A stretch of 64,000 nt of DNA from Dugong dugon (lineage: Eukaryota > Chordata > Mammalia > Sirenia > Dugongidae), in NCBI GenBank assembly GCA_030035585.1, contig CM057482.1:47473501-47537500 (forward strand). Reading direction: 5' to 3'. Numbering within the stretch: the stretch's first letter is position 1; each line of letters starts with the position of its first letter. Made by a program: the position numbers and the translations under genes. A model generated the notes under the pieces. That model searched no databases and was not told the origin of the DNA. It saw nothing but the letters and a program-made list of their open reading frames with translations. Positions 33,999 to 44,733 of this stretch are shown here, one piece after another.

Positions 33999-34149
33999 AC
34001 ATGAATTACTTTTATTATTATTTTAAATGCCAATAGGGATTATCTGATGGTTTTTATGTATTTTTTAGAAGTATTTTTGTATTAAAAATTTTTATAAAAA
34101 AGAACATGGTCAGTAATGTCCGTGGCCTCAGAAAGGTAAGGAATTAAAG

Positions 34150-35957
34150 TAGTTAGCTTTTTCTTTTCATTTTAACAACTTTAAAAAATTTTATAATATA
34201 CAAACAGACAGTTTAACAAATAACAAACGTACAGTTCAATGAATTATCGCACATTGAACACATCTGTGTAACCACCACCCAGGTCAAGAAGAACATCATC
34301 TGCTTACCCCCTGATCCCCTCTCCTGCCCCCATCCCTTCTCCACAAATGTAACCACTACCTGACTTTCCATTTATGAAAAATGGAAGCATAAAGTATACA
34401 TTCATTTCTGACTTGATTCTTTTGAAAACCTTGATTGTGAGATGAAGCCATATTGTTACAAGTATCAGTTTTCTCATTTTTCACTCCTGTATAGTATCCC
34501 ATAGTATAGAGATACCACAGTTTACTTATCCATTTCACCATTGGTGGATGCTCAGGAAGGGTCCTCTTTGGGCTGTTATGAACAATGCTCACATGAACAT
34601 TTATGGATTGTCTTTAGATATACCAGTCTTCTGAATATAGACCTCGGAGTGAAATTTCTGGGTCATAATATGTCATAGATCCCATTTTAGGAAATGATCA
34701 ACTATTTTCCAAAGTGGCTGTAATAGTTTACACTCCTCCAGTAGTGTATGTGTTCCAGTTGCTCCACCTGACTGTCCTTCTGGTACTATCAGTCTTTTTA
34801 ATTATTGCTGTTTTAGTAGGTGTATCAAGATGGTTGTACTTCGCATTTCCCTCATGGTCAATGAGATCGAGCACCTTTTCATGTTTATTGGACATTTGTT
34901 TACAATCTTTTGAAAAATGTCTGTTTAAGTGCCTTGTTCATTTTCTATCAGGTTGTCAGTATCTTTTTTGGTAAGAGTTCTTTACACAGGCTGGATATGA
35001 GCCCTCTGTCAGTTATTAGTGTTGCAAATATTTCCTCTCACTCTATGTTTGCCTTGTCGTTCTCTTAATGGGATCTTTTAATAAAAACAACCAGTCGCCA
35101 TCGGAGACCTCGTATGTGTCAGAGTAGAACTGTGCTCCATAGGGTTTTCAATGGCTGATTTTTCAGTAGATTGCCTGGTCTTTCTACTGAGGTGCTTCTG
35201 GGTAGTCTGGAACCTCCAACCTTTAGGTTAGCAGCTGAGGGTGTTAACCGTTTGCACCATCCAAAGACTCCTTTACTAAATAAAAGTCCTTTATTTTAAT
35301 TTAATCTGATTAATTAATACTTTCCTGTATGGATAACATTTTATTTATTTATGAAATCTTTGCTTATCCTAAGGTCATAGAGAGATTCTCTGGAAGCTTT
35401 ATAATTTTACCTTTCACACTTAGATCTACAGAACTCCTGGAATTGATTTTGTGTATGGTGTTAAGGAGGGATCAAGTTTAATTTTTATCCATAATGATAT
35501 CCAATTGATTTAGCACATTTATCAAAAAGACTGCATTTGTCATTTACCAACTGTGAATATATGCATACGTTTGTCCCTGAACTCTATACAATTTTATTTT
35601 TCTATTTGTTTATCCTGAACCAATTCCACACTGTCTTAATTAGTGTATTTTTATAGTAATCTTGGTATTTAGTAGAATAAGTTCTCCCACTTTGTTCTTC
35701 TTTAGATTGTCTTGGTCAGTCTTGCTCCTTGGCATTTCTATATAAATTTACACGCACTCTCTGTCTCTGAGATTTTAAATGAGATTGCAATGTATCTGTG
35801 AATCAAAATGGAGAGACTCAATATCCTCACAATATTGAGTATTCCTATCCACAATAATGATGTATCTTTAAATTTATTTAGATCTTCTTTATTTGTTTTA
35901 TAGTTTCTTTATGAAGAGGTTTTTCATTAAATTTATTCCTATATAGTTGATTTTTTA
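34150..35957 (-). mobile_element. Old L1 (L1M) 3' end and ORF2 C-terminus
   Basis: From the left: 3' UTR (ACAGACAGTTTAACAAATAA, GAACACATCTGTGTAACCAC), ORF2 C-terminus (34360-35070) and, after an AfroSINE, the post-RT region (35273-35957). Frames broken. Confidence 0.83.
35085..35273 (-). mobile_element. AfroSINE
   Basis: The plus strand shows CCAGTCGCCATCGGAGACCT, CTCCATAGGGTTTTCAATGG and GGTTAGCAGCTGAGGGTGTT. Inserted in the old L1. Confidence 0.93.
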
Positions 35958-36561
35958 TGTATTTTATTTTTTTAAATTTTATTGTACTTTAGTTGAAAGT
36001 TTACACCTCAAGTTAGTTTCTCATTCAAAAACTTATACACATACTGTTTTGTGACGTTGGTTGCAACTCCCATGATGTGACAGCACACTCCCCCTTTCCA
36101 CCCCAGGTTCCCTGTGTCCTTTTGTCCAGTTCCTGTCCCTTCCTGCCTTCTTATCTTGCTTTTGGACAGGAGTTGTCCATTTGGTCTCGTATACTTGATT
36201 GAACTAAGAAGCACGTTCTTCACATGTGTGGGTTTTTTTTGTTTTTTTTTTAATAGTCCTGTCTAATCTTTGAATAGTGGGCATAGTGGGCTTTGAGAGT
36301 GGTTTCAGTTCTGAGTTAGCAGAGTGTCTGGGGGCCATAGTCTTGGGGGTTCCTCCAGTGTCTGTCAGGCCAGTAAGTCTTCTCTTTCTTTGTGAATTTG
36401 AATTTTGTTCTACATTTTTCTCCTGCTCTACCTAGGACTCTCTGTTGTGATCCCAGTCAGAGCATTCAGTGGTGGTAGCTGGGCACCATCTAGTTTTCTG
36501 GGCTCAGGTTTGTGGAGGCTCTGATTCATGTGGTCCCACCATTTTCCTTGTGTCTTTGGTT
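35958..36561 (-). mobile_element. L1 3' UTR fragment, lineage-specific type
   Basis: Starts with the short T-rich tail (TTTTTTTAAATTTTATTGTA), then TAGTTTCTCATTCAAAAACT, GTTTTGTGACGTTGGTTGCA, ATTTGGTCTCGTATACTTGA and AGTGTCTGGGGGCCATAGTC. Collinear with 37736-38350, the 3' UTR of the nearby L1. 5'-truncated; TSD not resolved. Confidence 0.88.
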
Positions 36562-36815
36562 GAAAATACTCGGTGTAGTTCTGAATCAGTTTACCACTGC
36601 ACATTTGATCATCATCAAGTACACAATACCGGGTACCCAACATCAACGTCAGAGAAAAGGATTCAGGGAGCTGAGGGAGAGTTCACAACTCTTATTCCCA
36701 AGAGACTGTCAAGGGCATGAAGATCTAACACATTATAAAGATTGATTCTTTCTTTATCTTTGTGTTTCTAAAATTTTTCCTAGCCCTTTTATTGCTCTAA
36801 TGGTTGTCCTTAATT
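36562..36815. other. Unassigned short segment
   Basis: Between an L1 3' fragment and an AfroSINE. The right part (36735-36815) may be L1; the left part is not recognised. Confidence 0.4.
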
Positions 36816-37021
36816 GGTTGTTGTTGTTCTTGTGTGCCACTGAGTTGATTCCAACCCATAATGACACTATATGACAGAGTAGAACTGCCCGTAGCGTTTC
36901 CTAGGCTATAATCTTTCTGGGAGCAGATCACCAGGTCTTTTCTCCTGTGGGCCTGCTGGTGGATTTGAACCACCGACCTTTTGGTTAGCAGCCGAGTGCT
37001 TAACTATTAAACCACCAGGGC
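36816..37021 (-). mobile_element. AfroSINE
   Basis: The plus strand begins TTGTTGTTGTTCTTGTGTGC, then GAGTTGATTCCAACCCATAA, CTGCTGGTGGATTTGAACCA and TTTGGTTAGCAGCCGAGTGC. Confidence 0.95.
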
Positions 37022-37735
37022 ATATAATAGCCATCTTTGTGGGTATGAAGTGGTATCTCATTGTGGTTTTGATTTGCATTTTCCTAATGACTAGTGCCAT
37101 CGAGCATATTTTCACGTCCTTATTGGCCATTTACATTTTCTCTTTGGTGAAATGTCTATTCAGGCCCTTTGCCCATTTTTTGATTGGGTTGTCTTTTTGT
37201 TGTTAAGTTGTAGTAGCTCTTTATATATTTTGGATATTAAACACTTACCAGACATATGGCTCCCCCAAATTTTCTGCTAACCTGTAGGTTGTCTCATTCA
37301 CTTTGTTGACAAAGTCCTTTGATGAACAGAAGTTTTAAATTTTGTCTTTTGTTGCTTGTGCTTTTGGTGTCATATCTAATAATCCGTTGTTAAAACCTAG
37401 GTCCTGAAGCATTAGCCTTACATTTTCTTCTAAGAGCTTTATAGATTTAGTTCTTACATTTAAGTCTTTGGTCCATTTTCAGTTAGTTTTTTCATACATT
37501 CTGTTAGATATATGTCCATGTTCATTCTTTTGTTTGTGGAAATCCAGGTGTACTGGCACCATTTATTAAAGAGACTGGTCTCGCCCCATTAGATGGACTT
37601 AGCACCCTTTTCAAAAATCAATTGACTATAGATGTAAGGGTTTATTTCTCGACTCCCAATTCTATTCCATTGGTCTACATGTCTATTCTTATAGCAGTAC
37701 CAGACTGTTTTGATTACTGTAGTTTTGTAAAATGC
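37022..37735 (-). mobile_element. L1 ORF2 C-terminal fragment
   Basis: Minus-strand L1 (GTATCTCATTGTGGTTTTGA, TTTGCCCATTTTTTGATTGG, CCATTTATTAAAGAGACTGG). It stops where the 3' end of the L1 at 37736-44080 begins, so that element apparently inserted into it; its continuation is not seen on the other side. Confidence 0.82.
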
Positions 37736-38762
37736 TTTTTTAAAAATTTTATTGTGTTTTAGGTGGAAGTTTACAGCACATATTAATTTCTCATTCAAAA
37801 ATGTATACACTACATTTTATTTATCAAATTCTTTTGTGAGATTGGTTGTAATCCCTGCAATGTGTCAGCACTCTCCCCCTTTCCCTTTCCACCTTGGGTT
37901 CTCCATGTCCATTCATCCAGTTTTCTGTCCCTTCCTGCCTTCTTGTCTTTGCATATGAGCAGGTGTTGTCCATTTGGTCTCATATACTTGACTGAACTAA
38001 GAAACACTTTCCTCACACGTGTTATTGTTTGTTTTATAGGCTTGTCTAATCTTTGGCTGAAAGGTGGACTTAGGGAGTGACTTCAGTTCTGAGTTAGAAG
38101 GGTGTCCAGGGCCCATGGTCTTGCGGTACCTCCAGTCTTTGTCAGACCAGTAAGTCTGGTCTTTTTTTTTGTGAATTTGAGTTTTGTTATACATTTTTCA
38201 CCTGCTCTGTCTGGGAATCTTTATTGTGATCCCAGTCAGAGTGGTTGGTGGTTACAGTTGGGCACCATCTAGTTCTTCTGGGCTTAGGCTGGTAGAGTCT
38301 GTGGTTCATGTGGTCCATTTGTCCTCTGGACTAATATTTTCCTTGTGTCTTTGGTTTTCTTCATTCTCTTCTCCTCTGAATGGTATGGGACTAATAGATG
38401 TATTTTAGATGGCCACTCGAAAGCTTTTAAGACCCCAGATGCTACTCACCAAAGTAAGATGTAGAACATTTTCTTTATGAACTATTTTATGCCAGTTGAC
38501 CTAGATGTCCCCCAAGACCATAGTCCCCAGCCCTCAGCCCCTGTAACTCAATCCCTCAAGGTGTTTGAACTTGTCTTGGAGGCTTCTATGGCTTTGCCTT
38601 GGTCAAGTTGTGCTGACTTCCCCTACATGGTGTGCTGTCTGTCCCTTCACCAAAGTTAACACTTGTTTACTATCAAGTTAGTGATTTCCTCACCCCTCCC
38701 CTACCCCCCTCGTAACTATCAAAGATTGTTTTTTTCCTGTGTGTAAACTTTTTCTTGTGTTT

Positions 38763-39190
38763 TTATAATAGCGGTCTCACACAATATTTGTTCTTTTGTG
38801 ATTGACTTATTTCACTCAGCGTAATGCCCTCCAGATTCATCCATGTAGTGAGATGTTTCGCGAATTCGTTATTGTTCTTTATCGTTGTGTAGTATTCCAT
38901 TGTGTGTATGTACCATAATTTGTTTATCCATTCATCCATTGATGGGCACTTAGGTTGTTTCCATCTTTTTGCTATTGTGAATAATGCTGCAATGATCATG
39001 GGTGTGAATATGTCTATTTGTGTGACAGATCTTCTTTCTCTAGGATGTATTCCTAGGAGTGGGATTGCTGGATCCTATGGTATTTCTATTACTAGTTTTT
39101 TAAGGAGGAGTCATATAGTTTTCCAAAATGGTTGTACCATTTTACATTCCCACCAGCAATGGGTAAGTGTTCCAATCTCTCCGCAACATT
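38763..39190 (-). pseudogene. L1 ORF2 C-terminal fragment
   Basis: Minus-strand frame 38763-38999 reads [20 protein letters not shown] and ends EISQSQKNKYCVRPLL, the usual ORF2 terminus. Equivalent to 559-1041. Upstream it runs into the LTR at 39193. Confidence 0.9.
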
Positions 39191-39192
39191 CT

Positions 39193-39640
39193 TGTGATGG
39201 TTAAGGTTGTGTGTCAGCTTGGCTGGGCCATGATTCTCAGTGATTTGGCAATTATGATGTCGTTTGGCAGCTATGTAATGATGTAATCAGCTCCATAATG
39301 AGATTTGATATAATGTAATCACCTCTATGGTGAGATCTGCTATGAGCAGCCAATCAGTTGAAAGGGCGTTTCCTTGGGGGTGTGGCCTGCATCCAATATA
39401 TGTGGACTTTCTGGTAAAGCTCATTGGCTTTTGCTCACTCTGGATCCTGCAGCTGGCTTCTGTTCATCTGACCACTGGTTCTTGAGACAGGAGCTAGAAG
39501 CTTACATCCTATCTTGAGATTCATTGACCCCTGCAGCTATGTGAGTCAGGAGAAGCCTCCAGCCTGACCAATGTACTTGGGACTTTCCAGCCTCTACAAT
39601 TGTGTGAGCCATTTCCTTGATACAGATCTCTCTTTCTCTC
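39193..39640 (+). mobile_element. ERVL-type LTR, 3' end missing
   Basis: Begins TGTGATGGTTAAGGTTGTGT and includes GGCTGGGCCATGATTCTCAG, CTTTTGCTCACTCTGGATCC and TACAATTGTGTGAGCCATTT, typical of ERVL LTRs. The usual AATAAA and terminal CTAATACA are lacking. The L1 on either side is not collinear, so a deletion removed the LTR end together with the L1 reverse-transcriptase region. Confidence 0.83.
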
Positions 39641-41250
39641 TGTTTTGATTTTTTCCTGTTCTTTTTTTGAAGTGTGCATTTATTGCTATAAATTGACCTC
39701 TGAGCACTGTGTCCCAAAGGTTTTGGTATGATGAGTTTTCATTCTCATTCGATTCTAGGAATTTTTAAATTGTCTCTTTGATTTCTTCTATTACCCAGAT
39801 GTTTTTAAGCAAGGTGTTATTCAGGTTCCATGTATTTGATCTTTTTCCTTGCTCTTCCTGTTACTGATTTCTATTTTTATGGCATTGTGATCAAAGAGAA
39901 TGCTTTGTATTATTTTGATGTTTTGGATTTTATTGAGGTTGCTTTGTGGCCTAAAATGTGGTCTATTTCTGGAGAAGTTTCCATGTGCATTGGAAAAGAA
40001 TGTATACTTTCCTGCTGTTGGGTGGAATGTTCTATATATGTCTATGAGGTCAAGTTGGTTGATTTTGGCCTTTATATCTTCTGTATTTTTGTTGAGTTTC
40101 TTTCTAGATGTTCTGTCCTTTACTGAGAGTGGTGTGTTGAAGACTCCTACTATTACTGTGGAACTGTCAATTTCTCTTTTAAGTGCTTTTAGGGTTTGTT
40201 TTATGTATTTTGGGGCCCTGTCATTGGGTGCATAGATTTTTTTTTTTTTAAGGTTCTGTCTTCTTAGTGGATTGTCCATTTAATCATTATATAACGTCCT
40301 TCCTTGTCTTTTATGGTTGGTTTTCCTTTAAAGTCTTGTCATGGTTTGAATTATGTCCCCCAAAATATGTGTGTATCAATTTGGCTAGGCCATGATTCCT
40401 GGTACAGTGTGATTTTCCTGTATGTTGTAAACCTGCCTCTATGATGTTCATGAGGGAGGACGGGTGGCAGTTGTGTTAGTAAGGCAGGACCTGATCTATA
40501 AGACTGGATTGTGTCCTGAGGCAATCTCTTGAGATATAAAAGACAGAAGTGAGCAGTGAGACAGGGGGACCTCATGTCATCAAGAAAGCAGTGCCAGGAG
40601 CAGAGTGCGTTCTTTGGACAGGGGTCCTTGCGCCAAGAAGCTTCTAGTCCAGGGGAACACTGATGAGAAGGCCGACAGAGAGGGAAAGACTTCCCCTGGA
40701 GCTGACACCCTGAATTTGGACTTTTAGCCTACTTTGACTGTGTGGAAATAAACTTATCTTCATTAAAACCATCCACTTATGGTATTTCTGTTATAGCAGC
40801 ACTAGATGACTAAGACAAGTCTATTTTATCTAAGATTAGTATTGCCACTCCTGCCATTTTTTGGTTACTATTTGCTTGATATATATTTTTTCCATCCTTT
40901 CAGTTTTAATATATTTATGTCTTTGTGTCTAAGGTGTGTCTCTTGTAGACAGCATATTGAAGGGCCATTTTTTTAATCCATTCTGCCACTCTCTGTCTGT
41001 TTATGGGTCCATTTGTGCCATTTCATTCAGTGTGATTGTCGATACATGTGAGTTTATTGCTGTCATATTGCTGTGCTTTTTTTTGTTGTTGTTTGTTTGT
41101 TTTTATGGTGCTAACGTTTTCTTTGTTCTTCTTACTTTCCTGTGCTGAATTCCGTTTGTTTGTGGACTTTTTTTTCTTTTCTTTTGTTCTTATGGAGTTT
41201 GTGTTTACTGAGACTTTATGTTTTTCTTCTTTTTTTTTCTGATGAGTAGG
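39640..41250 (-). pseudogene. L1 ORF2 endonuclease, decayed
   Basis: Minus-strand frame 39821-40279 carries YAPNDRAPKYIKQTLKAL, then STVIVGVFNTPLSVKDR. The family has VVGDFNTP here, so a catalytic Asp has become Val. Later LFDHNAIKIEI replaces the usual SDHN motif. A MaLR LTR (40337-40817) cuts the N-terminal part; beyond it the frames are broken to about 41250. No nuclease activity is expected. Confidence 0.87.
40337..40817 (+). mobile_element. MaLR-type solo LTR, 5-bp TSD AGTCT
   Basis: Runs from TGTCATGGTTTGAATTATGT to ATGACTAAGACA, 481 bp, TG...CA ends. Perfect TSD AGTCT (40332-40336 and 40818-40822). Contains GAAATAAACTTATC upstream of the end, a probable polyadenylation signal. Splits the L1 endonuclease. 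Confidence 0.95.
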
Positions 41251-41599
41251 TTTGTTAACTTTCTTTGTGGTTACCTTGAAATTTACCCTTTTCTTCCTAA
41301 GTTTGAACCCGTCTTTTATTACTTGATATCACCTTGACTTCCTCTCTATCTGAAAGTTCTATACCTACATTGCTTATTCCCTTTTTATTGTTTTGACGTT
41401 GTCATTTACGCATTGACATCTCTGTTTCTCTGTTTTAAGTCTTCTAGCTTTGTTTTATTATTGAGAGTTCTTTACCTAGGTTGGTATCTGGCTGATATTG
41501 TCCTGTGTCCTAGACTCCAGTTGTTGTCTGATGTTATTGGTTCTCTAACTGAAGGACTCCCTTTAATATTTCTTCTAAGTTTTGTTTGGTTTTTATGAA

Positions 41600-42443
41600 T
41601 TCCCTTAATTTTTGTTTATCTGGAATGTCCTGATTTCACCATTGTATTTAACAGAGTTATGCAGGTTATATTATTCTTGGTTGACAGTTTTTTCTTTCAA
41701 AGTTTTATATCTGTCATCCCATTGCCTTCTTTCCTACATAGTTTCTGTTGAATAATCAGATCTTAATCCTATTGTTTCTCCGTTTTAAATGGCTTTTAGT
41801 TTTTCACGAGCTGCTCTCAGGATTCTTTCTTTGTCATTGGTTTTGATGAATGTGCTTGTGATATGTCTTGGTGACTTTCTTTTGGGGTCTATACTATATG
41901 AGATTTGTTAAGCCTCTTGGTTGGTCAGCTTTTTGTCTTTCATGCTATTTGGGAAGTTTTCTACCAGGAAATCGTCAACAATCTTCTCTGTGTTTTCCAT
42001 TTTTTCCCTCTGCTCTGGAACTCCAATCACATGCAAAGTTTTGCTCTTGATTGTGTCCCACAGAATTCTTAGGTTTTCTTCATTTTTTTCCTCTGATTTT
42101 TCCTCAGAGTGGCATCTATGAATTTATCTTCAATCTTGCTGATTCTGTTTTCCATTGTTTCAAATTTTCTCCAAAAACCTTCTATTGAGTTGTCCATTTC
42201 TGATATTTTGTAGTTTATCTTTTGAATTTCTAGTTGCTGTTTTTGAATGATTTCTAGTTGCTTAATTATTTTGAGGTTTTGTTCTTGTATTAGTTTCCTG
42301 AATTTTTCTATTGCTTTGTTTGTGTTTTCCTTGATTTTGGCTATGTTTTTGTTGGTTTTGTCTCTGTTTTCCTTGATCTCTTTCCTAATTTCTTGGAGAT
42401 CCCTAAATATTAATCTTTTGAATTTCATATCAGGTAGTTTCAC
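41600..42443 (-). pseudogene. L1 ORF1, decayed
   Basis: Minus-strand frame 42069-42443 (124 residues) is a Lys/Glu/Asn/Gln-rich coiled coil with heptad spacing (NYKISEMDNSIEGFWRKF, ENRISKIEDKFIDATLRK), like the N-terminus of ORF1 at 6535-6888. The C-terminal domain down to about 41600 is in broken frames. Confidence 0.82.
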
Positions 42444-42469
42444 TACCTTTTCTTCTGCTCAAAGATTTT

Positions 42470-44080
42470 CTGATTATTTTCATCATTTGGTGGAGCCATC
42501 CTGTCCTGCTTTTTTAATGTATTTTGATATTGTCTGCTGTCACTGAGGCATTAAACTATTGCTTCTTTATTTGTAGATTGTATGTTCATTTGTTTCATCC
42601 TGCTTTTTTGTTTTGCTATGTTAGGGCAAGTAGGCCAGGCTTGCTTTGCTACTTGCTCATCTGTGAGCATGATAGCTCTCACCACCTTGCCTAGATGGGC
42701 AGAACAGTGGCAGGCGGGGCGAGCCCACCTGCTTGCTGTACACAGGTTTGGAGAGGTGCCTGAGGGCAAACTGAGCAAGTGGCACTGTCTCCCTACCAAT
42801 GTCGGTCCAGTGTTGTGGGATCTTTCACTGCCTCTCTCCAGATAAGTGAGGGTGTCAGACTGGGCATGGTACAGGCTTGCTTCCCACCATTCAGCAGCTG
42901 GTCAAGTGGCAGGGATGGGGAGAAGTGGTGCAGGCCTGGTGAAATGGTGGGCCTGAGTGTTGGGGATGCTCTAGCCATGACAGCACAGTGGGGGGAGGTG
43001 GGAAAGGAGTGTGGTGTACAGGGCTAGGTGGGGGGTGGGAGGAGAGGAAAAAAGAAAACAAGGAGAAAGAAAAAAATACAAAGAAAAAAGAAGTAGCTGG
43101 AGAGTGGTGGTGGGGCAGACCTGGGGACTGGAGGGAAGGGTGGAGATGTGGTGTACAGGGCTAGATGGGATATAGAAAGAAAAGAAAGAACGAAAAAAGA
43201 ATAAAATAAATGGTGGCATGGTGGGGGATGGTGGGTGTGGCCATGGCGGACCCTGGGCAGCAGCAGTCCAGGGCATCAGTGGCAGTCTATCCTCTGTGGC
43301 ATGGTGGGGGCCAGAGGGAAGGTGGGGAGGTGGCCTACAGGGTTCGGTGGTAGGGAGAAAGAAAAATAAGAAAAGGAGAAAAAATACAGCAGCACAGTGG
43401 GGTCTAGCAAGTGGGGGTGAGGCAGACCCAGGGTCCAGTGGGAAGGGAAGGGATGCGGCTTATGGGGCGAGGTGGGATGGGAGAAAAAGAACGAAAATAA
43501 AGAGAAAAAAATAATGGTGTGGTGGGAGTCAGTGGGTGGGGGCAGGGTGGATGCAGGGTGGCAGCAGGCCAGTGGCTCTCTAGCCACAGCCACACAGCAG
43601 GGTCTGGCAGCAGGAGTGGAGGTGGCATACAAGGCTAGATGGGAGAAAGAAAATGAAGAAAAAAAACTAATAAAAATAAAACAAAATTTACAAAAACTGG
43701 CATCACAGTGGGGCCCTGCAAATGTGGGCAGGGTGAACCCAAGGGTGGGTTTGAAGAGTGGGGAAGTGATGTTCAAGGCTCAGTGGAAAGGAGAAAGAAA
43801 AGAAGAGAAAGAAAAAAAATTGCAGAGCAGTGGGAGTCAGTGGGTGGAGGTAGGATGGGCCCAGGGCTGTGGCAGGCTGGTGGCTCTCTAGTCGAGGAAG
43901 GAGTGGAGGCGGCGTATGGGGCTAGATGGGAAAGAGAAAGAAAAGGAAGAAAGGGGAAAATATTGCACATTGGGAGCCAGCAGGTGGGGTCAGGGTGCAT
44001 TGGGCCAGTAGCTCTCTAGCCAAGTGACACGGTATGGCCAATGGAAAGGGGTGGATGTGGCATATAGGGCTATGTGGGTG
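42470..44080 (-). promoter_or_regulatory. L1 5' UTR with tandem monomers
   Basis: A 1.6-kb 5' region. 42470-42990 is single-copy and 42990-44080 is a monomer array (separate entry). By position it should be the L1 promoter. On the minus strand it is strongly pyrimidine-rich. Confidence 0.72.
42990..44080 (-). repeat. Eight tandem monomers, ~125-180 bp
   Basis: A landmark of the form TACAGGGCTAGATGGG, followed by an A/G-rich run (GAAAGAAAAGAAAG type), recurs near 43017, 43154, 43336, 43461, 43630, 43772, 43912 and 44062. The spacings are about 137, 182, 125, 169, 142, 140 and 150 bases. Between landmarks each unit has a GTGGGAGTCAGTGGGTGG-like and a GGCAGCAGGCCAGTGGCTC-like part, some absent in shorter units. 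Plus-strand Lys/Arg-rich and minus-strand Pro/Ser-rich frames here are products of the biased composition. Confidence 0.83.
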
Positions 44081-44733
44081 TAATATGTTTTGAGATCAGG
44101 AAGTGCTAGTACTCCTACTTTGTTCTTTTTTAAGATTGCTTTGTCTATTCAAAGCCCCTTGATATTCCATATAAATTTGATGATTGCCTTTTCAATTTCT
44201 GCAAAGAAGGTTGTTGGAATTTTGATGGGTACTGTAGTGAACCTATAGATTGCTTTAGGTAGTATTGACATATGAACAATACTAAGTCTTCCAATCCATG
44301 AGCATGGCATGTGCTTCCATTTATAGGTTTTTAAAATTTTCTTTCAGTAATGTTTTGTAGTTTTCTAAATGTTTGAGATCGTCTGCCCACTGTTGAAAGT
44401 GATGTATTGACGTCTCCATCTATTATTTCTCACTTCAGTTCTGTCAGTGTTTGCTTTATATATTTTGAGGTTCTGATGTTAGTTAGGCACATACATGTTT
44501 ATAAATGTTATACCTTCTTGATGAATTGACACTTTAATCATTATATAATGTTTTTCTTTGTCTCTTATAACAGATTTTGACTTAAAACCTATGTTGTCTA
44601 ATATGAAAATCACCATGTGGGCTCTCTTTTGGTTACTGTTTGCATGGAATATATTTTTTTCCCATTCTTTCACTTTCAACCTATTTGGGTCCTTGTGTCT
44701 ACAATATGTTTCTTGTAGACAGCATATAGTTGG

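Larger units (their letters stand above)
37736..44080 (-). mobile_element. L1 with internal ORF2 deletion and monomeric 5' region
   Basis: A minus-strand L1: 3' UTR 37736-38760, ORF2 C-terminus 38763-39190, then an ERVL LTR. Beyond the LTR is the ORF2 endonuclease (about 39640-41250), ORF1 (about 41600-42443) and a long 5' region with tandem monomers (to about 44080). The reverse-transcriptase segment between endonuclease and C-terminus is missing exactly where the LTR lies. Two LTRs (39193-39640 and 40337-40817) are inserted. The ends match the L1 at 1-8374 in the 3' UTR but not in the 5' region, so promoter types differ. Confidence 0.85.

Noticed and set aside
43276-43776. 166-residue Pro/Ser/Phe-rich frame
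   Set aside because: Complement of a purine-rich monomer array; no start context or domain, and frames on the other strand are equally long.
42990-44080. CRISPR-like or satellite array
   Set aside because: Units are irregular in length, lack conserved repeat/unique spacer alternation, and are joined to L1 ORF1.
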